64,000 nt of DNA from Sporopachydermia quercuum (lineage: Eukaryota; Ascomycota; Sporopachydermiomycetes; Sporopachydermiales; Sporopachydermiaceae), in assembly GCA_001599295.1 (NCBI GenBank), contig BCGN01000004.1, forward strand, positions 868,346 through 932,345, read 5' to 3'. The notes beneath the pieces were generated by a model that was not told the DNA's origin, searched no databases, and was given only the letters and a program-made list of their open reading frames with translations. Made by a program: the position numbers and the translations under genes. Positions 56,034 through 64,000 of this stretch are shown here, one piece after another (position 1 is the stretch's first letter; each line of letters starts with the position of its first letter).

Positions 56034-56476
56034 TTTTCAAAACAGTTTCCTTTTGGACTCAAAAAGCTTCTCTTATTCTTGACTAGCTACCAAAATAAAT
56101 CAGAGTAACTACTTTACATATAGGCCTATGAGCCAGTAGTATGATGATCTCCAGTTCGTATCAGCAATCATTGTAGACTTTAAATTCATTCTGTTATCCT
56201 GATACAAAAATGTGCCTTTTGATCCCATTCGGAAACACATAATACCAGATGACGGATTACCTCATCCAAAACTCATAAATTTTTTTCTGAAACGAGACGT
56301 GAAGTGACCTTTTCATTATTAGTTTGATAGTAACTTATCTGTGTATATTCTTGTATGTTACTGTTACCACCAGCGTTAAGTTGAAGACCAAAATGAATCA
56401 AATGAATCATATAGTAGAACGGAAATGGATTATTTTCAGTTGAGTACAATATTTTGGAAAGTTGGAAAATGCCGCA
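56034..56476. promoter_or_regulatory. Divergent promoter region, NSE4 / MLH1
   Basis: 443 bp shared by two DNA-repair genes. I looked for an MCB element (ACGCGT) that would suggest G1/S control and found none. No other element recognised. Confidence 0.45.
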
Positions 56477-58785
56477 ATGCTGGATAATGTTGAAACAATT
56501 CCACGGATAAAGGCAAGTGCTGTTAGGCTAAGAGAAGTGATAGTTTGACAGGTTGATGATTATACTTCTGGCAAACAATTACACTTTTTATTTTCAGTTT
56601 TTTTCCAAATGGCTGTCTAAGTTATAACTCTGATACTAACTATGTATGAATTTCGAAATAGCCGTTAGATCCATCTGTTGTTAATAAAATAGCTGCTGGT
56701 GAAATTATTATTGGGCCATCCAATGCCTTGAAAGAATTACTGGAGAATAGTATTGATGCAAGTGCTACAAGTATAGATGTGTTAGTTAAGGATGGAGGAA
56801 TAAAATTACTCCAAATATCAGATAATGGCTCAGGCATCAGCAAGGATGATTTAAATATTCTTTGCCGAAGATTCACAACGTCGAAGCTGGCGAAATTTGA
56901 GGATTTGGAGGAATTAGCAACTTACGGCTTTCGAGGAGAAGCTCTGGCTTCTATATCTCATGTAGCACATCTATCCGTTGTCACTAAGATAGCCAAATCA
57001 CCATGCGCTTGGAAAGCTACATATAAAGATGGAGAGTTGTATCCCAGTGAACCAAAACCTGTTGCAGGCAAAACAGGAACCCAGATATCTGTTGAAGATT
57101 TATTTTATGATGTTCCAGCTCGTCAAAGAGTTCTAAGGTCTTCTTCAGAAGAGTTCTCAAAAATTCTTAGAGTTGTAGGATGTTATGCAATTCATTGTTT
57201 AGGAGTTTCGTTTTCAGTTAAAAAGCAAGGAGAAACATTTCCTTCTTTGGTTATATCGAAACCTGACTTATCTGTGGAAGAGCGAATTAGGTCAGTGTTC
57301 GGGTCAGATATTGCAAATCATTTATTGAAAATCTCTGTACCTGAATACAGCGAACTGGGTCTTAAATCTGCCAATGGGTTTATAACAGACGGAAATTTTC
57401 GTGCAAAAAGAAACGTACCGCCGGTTTTCTTCATCAATGGAAGACTGGTTAATTGCGATCCTTTGAAGAAAGCCTTGATGCAAGCGTGTTCAGCATTTCT
57501 ACCAAAAGGCTCCCAAGCATTTATATATCTTGCCTTAGAACTAGATCCAACTGGTGTTGATGTGAACGTTCATCCTACCAAAAAAGAAGTAAGATTTCTA
57601 CATGAAGAGGAGATAGTATCTCAAATTATTGATAAAGTATATGAAATCTTGAGTAGTGTCGATTCATCAAGGGTATTTCCTATGCGTCAAATTGCCCTGC
57701 CAAATTTAAAGAGGAAGACAGAGGACGAACAATCTAATAATCTTGCTCCAAAGCAAAGAAAGCTTTATGAATACCGAATGGTCAGAACAGATGCTCGCCA
57801 AATGACTATTACATCGCTTTTGGAGTCTCAATCATATCCCAATTCTCAGAATACACTTAAGAGAGACGAAATTGAAGAAGAAGATACTACTATTATTCCA
57901 GGCGAGTCTGAAAATCAGGAGGGAGAAGAAGAAGAGGAACAAGAAGATACTACCAATGATGAAGTTGAGGTTCTGGAATTAAACTTACAGCCAAAGCCAA
58001 CAAATTTACTGTCAGTCAAGCAACTGCGTGAATCAGTAACTACTGAAACAAGTGAAGACCTTTTAGATATCGTATCTTCAACGACATTTGTTGGAATTGC
58101 AGATTTTGATAGAAGGCTATTACTTTTACAACATAAAGTTCGTCTATTATTATGTGATTACGCAGCTTTTTTCTTTGAGCTGTTCTATCAGATTTCGCTA
58201 TCAGATTTCAATATGTTTGGCAGTTTTCAATTTTCTGAGCCATTATCAGTTAGAAACCTGTTAAAAGTGGCTTTTGATACTTGTGAACCCAATAATAATA
58301 ATGCAGAGCAACAAATTACTATTATTATACAAAAGTTAGCTGAAATGAGTCCGATGCTACAAGAATACTTTTCATTAAAATTTGACTCAGAATTGTCATC
58401 TGAAAAAGATATTAGTATTCACGGCATTCCCCTTTTAACAACAAAGTATATACCAACAATGGCTAAATTGCCTTTACTCCTATATAATCTTTCTCCCAAA
58501 TTAATAGATTGGGACACAGAAAAATCATGCTTGGAAGCTATTTGCAGGCAAATAGCAGAATTCTATGTACCAGAAGCGATTTCAGATGATGTTATCTCTG
58601 AGAAGGACCAGGAAGATGAAGAAGGCGAACAGGAGAGGAACCGGAAAGAGTTTTTAGCTGATTGTATTGAACATATTTTGTTTCCTTTAATGAAGAAAAG
58701 GCTGTTGCCGTCAATCAGACTTGAATCTTGTTTGACAGAATTAGCAGACCTTCCTGGGTTATACAAAGTGTTTGAGAGATGTTAA
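56477..58785 (+). CDS. MLH1: DNA mismatch repair protein Mlh1 (two exons, GC-AG intron)
   Basis: Exon 1 (56477-56512) encodes MLDNVETIPRIK; exon 2 (56662-58785) continues PLDPSVVNKIAAGEI, giving 719 residues (yeast Mlh1: 769). GHKL ATPase motifs follow: ELLENSIDA with the Mg-binding Asn at about 41, DNGSG at 66-70 and GFRGEAL at 101-107. The linker at about 360-430 is acidic. The C terminus ends FERC, the invariant Mlh1 terminus that completes the partner Pms1 endonuclease site. The intron (56513-56661) has TACTAAC at 56634-56640 and a TAG acceptor, but its donor is GCAAGT after AAG. Mlh1 couples MutS mismatch recognition to strand incision. Confidence 0.95.
56513..56661 (+). other. MLH1: GC-AG intron of MLH1
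   Basis: 149 nt. The donor context AAG/GCAAGT is the standard donor with T changed to C at position 2. Branch site TACTAAC at 56634-56640. No GT donor nearby keeps the RIK-PLDP peptide in frame. Confidence 0.75.
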
Positions 58786-59188
58786 AGATATGAATGAGAA
58801 ATAAAAGAGGACTGATATTTTTCAGACTTTAACCGTCTGATTACACATTATAGTAATCACGAACTCCATAGCAATTACGTGATAATGAAAGTACATTATA
58901 TTATAGAGGCTGAAAAAATGCATTCCAGCAGCTATATGACTTATCATCGAAAATCTTCCACTAAATGCTTCCTATCATTATCATTCTAAAGTGTTTCATC
59001 CAGCAAGATATACAAAATGTATCTTCAATTACTATTACTTTTGTTTCTGTCATATCTGCTTCAATTATTTTCAATTATTTACTCTACTTTCTTATGTCTC
59101 CATTTTTTGCTTATGCTCTCAACTATTTTTCTTTCTTGAGCATATGCTTCATCGAACAGTTTCATAAAACTTGCCAAAGACCACAGCT
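58786..59188. other. Convergent 3' intergenic region
   Basis: 403 bp between the stops of MLH1 and the DGAT1-type gene. AT-rich; the small frame at 58965-59222 is random-looking. Confidence 0.4.
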
Positions 59189-60949
59189 TTATCTTTCATA
59201 TTTAACATTCCATGCAAAATAATATAACAACACACCAAAAGGTTGTCCCAAGAAGAAACTTAACCAAAAGATGCAATTGCCAATTTGTGTTTGAACACCT
59301 CTCGTTTTCTCCAAGTTTGACGTGATACTTATCAAAGGTACTTGCAATATCATACATAGAAAGGCTATTCCCAATATGTTATGAGTAGGAATACCAACCA
59401 ATATTTCATGCAAAAATGCTGATACGACAAAAGTGATTGTAGAAGCACCTACCGAGGAAAAGCTCTTTTTTCGCAAAGGCATAAAAATATGATGTCTAAA
59501 GTAATTAGTTACCGGTTTATTCCAGAGCCTCCAATATGCTTCCACAGAACCAGAATTCCACCAATCTTGGTAAAAATCCCGATCCGCAAACTTCATTAGC
59601 TCAGCTAATAAATTAAGAAATGACTGAAAAACTAAAACAAAGCCTAGAAGCCAAACAATCATCGAAACAGTGGCCAGCTTCATTAACCTCTCGGCTATTC
59701 CGATGAAATCTAACTGTTTAAATTTGATCAATGAATTCTCTAACGTTGGTACAGCATATTGCAGTGTAATAAACCAGATAGCCATCGTTAAAACAATGAT
59801 CTCGACGATGCATTGAAGTACAAACTTGAAATGAATCTTGTCTCGTCTTGGATAAACAGGCTGGTATACCAGAGTTGGAGCCCACCAAAAGTATATCAGA
59901 TTGGGCAGAGAAATGTTTTTCGGGTACGCCTGAGATCTATACAAACCTGGTAATGTTGGTAAATCAGGATCTTGAACATACATATCTCTTAGATCTCGGT
60001 TCGTTAATGCGTATGATGCAACTTTCATGCAAAGGATTACTGAATGGAATTCACATAAAGTACCGACAAAAGGGTGTTGAATAACAAAATATACCACAAA
60101 TGATGTGTACAATAAAGAGGCCAGACAATTAATGCCATGAAGTATAAGTATGATTTGCCAAAGATGTTTTTCAGATTTTGGTGATGCAGTTGAAGCNCGA
60201 AATCGAAGAGCTGCCCTTTCAATGAGATATGCAATGAATAGATGCATTGGAATAGCAACATAAAGGATCAAACCAACTTCCAGATCTTTCTTGGAGATAG
60301 TAAAGTTGGAAAGTGGTGATGTAATTCCATACTTCATATAATTTTCCACAATTAATCTGAGATTACCCATTATAAACATAATCATTATCAAGTTTCGAAA
60401 ACCAGCTCCCGACACATTCTGTGCATTAGGCGGCACAGATAAATTGGTCGTGAGACCCCGGGCGTCTTGAGTATTTTTTCTTCTCTCATTTGCTTTTGGG
60501 AACTGATTTTCGTGAAATGTTTTGAGTTCTTCAGAATTATTGTCTCCATTTGCCTTTGCTTTCTGTTCATCTAGATCCTCATCATCTGATACCATGTTCG
60601 TTTGCCTACGAGAAAATCGTAGCCACGATCGATACCTTAGATATCTAGTCATTAAACTGTCAATAGATTGACGATGTACTGGAACAACATGTGGTGATAA
60701 TGTATGATATCTCAGCTTTGAATCTTGTCGTTTGAGCTGATTCGATTGTGCTTTTTTACCAGTTATATTTAGAGCTTTAGTCAAGTTTGACTGTTCCTCA
60801 ACTTTCTTCTTCTCGATAACCTTATTGATGCTATCATCATGATTTATTTTGCTGGTATCACCAGTCGTACTACGGCCATTGACAATTGGATGCCGTTGCC
60901 TAAGCCCTGGATCGATAATTGTTTCTTTTTCATTTGTTAATAGACTCAT
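59189..60949 (-). CDS. DGAT1-type acyl-CoA:diacylglycerol acyltransferase (MBOAT family)
   Basis: A 586-residue polytopic ER enzyme, ATG at 60949, no intron. About 180 N-terminal residues are hydrophilic and basic. About eight or nine membrane segments follow. MBOAT landmarks: FYQDWWN at 459-465, the following WNKPVTNYFRHHIFMPL, and the catalytic His in SAFLHEILVG (H514, then Glu). The SAFxHE form and WxxWNxPV context resemble DGAT1 more than the sterol acyltransferases Are1/Are2; Yarrowia has such a DGAT1 (Dga2). It would make triacylglycerol for lipid droplets. A sterol acyltransferase remains the alternative. One N lies at 60197. Confidence 0.85.
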   Translation of the reverse strand: MSLLTNEKETIIDPGLRQRHPIVNGRSTTGDTSKINHDDSINKVIEKKKVEEQSNLTKALNITGKKAQSNQLKRQDSKLRYHTLSPHVVPVHRQSIDSLMTRYLRYRSWLRFSRRQTNMVSDDEDLDEQKAKANGDNNSEELKTFHENQFPKANERRKNTQDARGLTTNLSVPPNAQNVSGAGFRNLIMIMFIMGNLRLIVENYMKYGITSPLSNFTISKKDLEVGLILYVAIPMHLFIAYLIERAALRFXASTASPKSEKHLWQIILILHGINCLASLLYTSFVVYFVIQHPFVGTLCEFHSVILCMKVASYALTNRDLRDMYVQDPDLPTLPGLYRSQAYPKNISLPNLIYFWWAPTLVYQPVYPRRDKIHFKFVLQCIVEIIVLTMAIWFITLQYAVPTLENSLIKFKQLDFIGIAERLMKLATVSMIVWLLGFVLVFQSFLNLLAELMKFADRDFYQDWWNSGSVEAYWRLWNKPVTNYFRHHIFMPLRKKSFSSVGASTITFVVSAFLHEILVGIPTHNILGIAFLCMILQVPLISITSNLEKTRGVQTQIGNCIFWLSFFLGQPFGVLLYYFAWNVKYER

Positions 60950-62306
60950 ATTCTACTTTCTGTTATGACAATACAATTAAGGCAAAACAAAACCTTCAGT
61001 TATTCAGTGTATCTTCAAGGTTTCCCAGCTTCTTCTCAATTTTCTGTTATACTATCTTCCTACTTGCTCTCTTCTTGCTTTCTCTTTTCCTTCACGTTTC
61101 CTTTCCTTTCCCCTCGCTTCTTTGATCTTATTTACTGCTTGCTTCTTCTGTTGGGGGAAGAATAACGTAAAAAGAACTGAGGGTAAACAGTGTCTTTTCC
61201 AAAACGTTACTCAAATCCCAAGTCAACGGAAACTCAAGGAAACAAATAACTTACTACGGCTTCTTCATCAATTGAATTCAATTAGAAAATTGATAAAATT
61301 TAATGATATTAATCTGCATTTCTCACATACATTAATTGAAACCAACAATCACATAGAAACAAGACCTCTTCATGATTTTTGATGTGTTCGATTTATTTAC
61401 ATTACATAACCACAGGTAATAATACAATACCATTTAATTATTCCCTCTCATGAAAGTTAAATGCCCGTATCAACTAGGGAACCCAATTTTCGTCTATAAA
61501 GTGGAGATTGTACTAATTTTCACATGCAAAGTTTGGGTTTAGCCCAATGGAGAAAAGTGGGGAAAATATATGTATAATACAAATGACAGATGATCACATG
61601 AATCAAATGAAGTTCAATTGAAGTTTCCAAACGGATAAAGAAGAGGTGGGAAAAATAAGAAAGGAAAGAAGCAGTGAAGGAAGAAAGGATACATAATAAT
61701 CTTACTTTTATGTTATTATTCTCGGTTGATAATGGTTATCGAATAACGTGTATGAATAGTAATGAAGACGATGTAATTAGAAAGAAAAAATGCTAAAATA
61801 ACAGGTATTCAGTTGAATCAAATAGTTGGAGAATTCTCTTATGATTGTTGGACCAGTGAGATAGTCATTGGTTATTAGGTATGAAGAAGAGAAGGATCAT
61901 TAGAAAAAATGATCAAAAGACAATGAGCTATTTAGATCAAGTTATAATCAGACATTGTTGGTTAGTTTATTGAATAAACAACACTAATGTCAATAAAATG
62001 GTGATCTACTCATCATTTAAACAACCTTAAGATAATTAAATTGAATTGATAGTAAAAGAATGCACTACTACCTTCAATCAAATGTGACGACTATCATCTA
62101 ATTCTAACTCGTCTATGTACGCAACGTTCTCATTTAATTAGTAATTTTTTTTCCTTCTTTTTCTTCCTCTATCTCTTTCTTGTAAGATAATTATTGCTAT
62201 TAATTCGTTGTCATGTGCCTTCATACTACATTTCCAGTCTCTTTATGACCAGTCTTCCTTTTTCTTTTCCTTCCTATTAGACAATCCTTCATCCATTGCA
62301 TGCAAA
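60950..62306. promoter_or_regulatory. Intergenic region between the carrier and DGAT1-type genes
   Basis: About 1.36 kb between two minus-strand genes; it should hold the carrier 3' end and the DGAT1-type promoter. The stretch at about 61000-61150 is C/T-rich on the plus strand. Frames at 60919-61382 are open because of that composition and show no domain. Confidence 0.45.
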
Positions 62307-63500
62307 TCAGAACTCGCTATCCTCAGGAAACCAAACGTCTAAATGAGATAATGAAATTTGATAAAGTAACAACATTATCGAGCTCTGCACAGATGTCCAA
62401 ACAAAACGAGGCACAACCCCGGAAAATAAACCACGAATCCCTTCCGTTTTATATATCAGACCCAAGCCTTTTGATACACTTGAGGTTCCAATATGTACAG
62501 GCGATTGACCACCAGTGCTTGGGACATGAAAATGATTCGATCCCCCTGTATGTAGACCTTTAGTTCCTGTTGTTTTAGAACTTGGTGGAGTACTTGTTCG
62601 GTAACTTCCACTTCTAGAGGTAAATCCAGATGGTGTCTTCTTCAAAGGCTTCTGAGTTTGAATTCTTGTTTTTATTACATCTAATGGTGTTGTTATAACT
62701 CCTGCTAATCCACCAGCAGCTGCACCAGTTAATAATTCCGCTATTACTGTTAATTCAAAATCACCATATAACTCACTGCCAACACCCGGGTGTTTTGGTT
62801 GAACAAACGATGATACAGCAAAAGCCGCTTGACGAAATCTCTCATAAAATGTAAATTGTAATGCAGAAAATGGTAGATCTCGTACTAATGTAGCTTTATA
62901 TCCATAGAAGAAAGTTTGCCAACCCTCTTTCATAATAATATCACGTATGGCATTAACAGTCCCATTATAATTATAGCCAGATGCAAAAAATTCATTGTTA
63001 TATTTTCCTTGAAGTTGCAACCTTGTTTTGAGGACTTCTGACGGAACATAAACAATACTTGAAGCCAAGTCACCAAAAAATCCAGCTGTGAAATGCGTGA
63101 CTGTTTCATTGACACCCCACCTATCAATTAATAACCTTTTTAATGCTTCATATGTACCAAAGAATATTGAAGTTCCTGGAAAACTACCTAGCATAGCTGC
63201 TCCGTAACCACCATATAAACCCTTCCGTAGCCCTTCTTCTCTGAATATTGTTCTGTATGCTGATACCATGTTTCGATACTTTGGAATATATGGTGCCCCT
63301 TGTTGACGAGTCTTCACTGTGTCTAAGGAATGCATGCTCGAATCCCCAACAGCTCCTCCTAGCCCACCGGCTAAGACACAATGGATTATAGGACTACTAT
63401 TATATGATGGATCATGCTCATTGTTATTTGCTTTTCTGTTTTTCGACTCCCGGCTTGAAGTTGTGATGACTGACACAGTAGCCAGACTGTCCTCAGCCAT
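62307..63500 (-). CDS. Mitochondrial carrier family protein (Mme1-like)
   Basis: A 397-residue member of the SLC25 family, ATG at 63500, no intron. Three repeats carry the carrier signature: SLDTVKTRQ (a variant with Ser for Pro in repeat 1), [10 protein letters not shown] and [10 protein letters not shown], each followed by the usual aromatic/Gly helix. A Ser/Thr/Gly-rich insertion of about 60 residues (around [13 protein letters not shown]) sits in the third repeat. The sequence resembles yeast Mme1 (YMR166C), an inner-membrane magnesium exporter, and its plant/animal SAM-carrier-like relatives. The substrate cannot be settled here. Confidence 0.87.
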   Translation of the reverse strand: MAEDSLATVSVITTSSRESKNRKANNNEHDPSYNSSPIIHCVLAGGLGGAVGDSSMHSLDTVKTRQQGAPYIPKYRNMVSAYRTIFREEGLRKGLYGGYGAAMLGSFPGTSIFFGTYEALKRLLIDRWGVNETVTHFTAGFFGDLASSIVYVPSEVLKTRLQLQGKYNNEFFASGYNYNGTVNAIRDIIMKEGWQTFFYGYKATLVRDLPFSALQFTFYERFRQAAFAVSSFVQPKHPGVGSELYGDFELTVIAELLTGAAAGGLAGVITTPLDVIKTRIQTQKPLKKTPSGFTSRSGSYRTSTPPSSKTTGTKGLHTGGSNHFHVPSTGGQSPVHIGTSSVSKGLGLIYKTEGIRGLFSGVVPRFVWTSVQSSIMLLLYQISLSHLDVWFPEDSEF

Positions 63501-64000
63501 TATTCTGTAGCAAATTCAAAATGAATTTATAGGTAATTGAAATTGATTTGAACAAAGTAGAATGAATTATACAATCATTTGCTCAAAAAAAAAAGGCTCT
63601 AAGGAAACAAGCTCATGCAAAACGCTTACAATAAATCATCCAACCATAAACGCAATTGACTCCAAGTGTTATTCAATCGAAAGTATCGCTCTTGTTTTGA
63701 ATGGCAAAAATTCACGGTAGTGATTGATCTAATCACTTTTCTTTCTTCTTTATTCACCTGTTCCTTTTGTCCCAGTATTCTCTTTTCTTCTCTTTAATTT
63801 TTTTACTACTGTGATGTAACTTGAATGCAGAATACCTTTTCTAGTCCTTCATTTGTCCTTACTGACGAACTGCAATGACGTGTACTAAATCTTTATAACT
63901 CTTCACTTCAACTTCTAGTTTCCGTTGGTAACAAATGATTCAAATATACTATCACCGGAAAACTAATCAGTTTTTTTCCATCAGCTCCAAGATCGAATAC
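63501..64000. promoter_or_regulatory. Right edge, upstream of the carrier gene
   Basis: 500 bp with the probable promoter of the minus-strand carrier gene. A short A-run lies near 63586. No other feature seen. Confidence 0.4.

Noticed and set aside
61122-61382. 86-codon frame upstream of the DGAT1-type gene
   Set aside because: Open because of a pyrimidine-rich stretch; no domain.

Overview
This window is nuclear DNA of a budding yeast (Saccharomycotina). It carries single-copy yeast genes such as PEX12, SEC14, EGD1, GAD1, SSN3, SUV3, ERG10, QRI7, NSE4 and MLH1. It is AT-rich and unusually intron-bearing for a yeast: I can model 19 spliceosomal introns in 10 of 25 genes, mostly near the 5' ends, with GTAAGT or GTATGT donors and usually a TACTAAC-type branch site 10-15 nt before the acceptor. 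CUG codons fall at conserved leucine positions (for example in ERG10 and ISM1), so the genetic code looks standard. A class II DAHP synthase and a DGAT1-type acyltransferase, both absent from S. cerevisiae, suggest an early-diverging yeast lineage; the species cannot be decided from this window.

Layout. 0-12 kb: an EDC1/PNRC-like decapping activator (-), PEX12 (+), a MATE transporter (-), an NRAMP metal transporter (+) and SEC14 (+, three exons). 12-22 kb: a 2.9 kb gene-free stretch, an SVL3/PAM1-like gene (+), EGD1 (+), GAD1 (+) and an unrecognised acidic protein (-). 22-34 kb: mitochondrial IleRS ISM1 (+), a DUF1279-like membrane protein (-), the Mediator kinase SSN3 (+, six exons), the mitochondrial helicase SUV3 (+) and a gluconokinase (-). 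34-44 kb: a GOR1-like dehydrogenase, ERG10, the class II DAHP synthase and a DsbA-like protein (all +), then a Sks1/Vhs1-like kinase (-). 44-53 kb: two gene deserts of about 4.1 kb either side of a derlin gene (+). 53-64 kb: QRI7 (+), NSE4 (-), MLH1 (+), the DGAT1-type gene (-) and a mitochondrial carrier of the Mme1 type (-).

The genes are housekeeping and do not form a pathway cluster. Mitochondrial functions recur (ISM1, SUV3, QRI7, carrier, DUF1279 protein), as do membrane and lipid functions (SEC14, ERG10, DGAT1, derlin). I see no transposon, virus-like element, tRNA gene, rRNA or CRISPR array. The most unusual content is in gene structure: EGD1 can only be read in frame if two complete introns are separated by a single-nucleotide exon; SEC14 carries a 14-nt exon; SSN3 has a 27-nt exon; and the MLH1 intron has a GC donor. 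About 30 isolated single Ns are scattered through the window.
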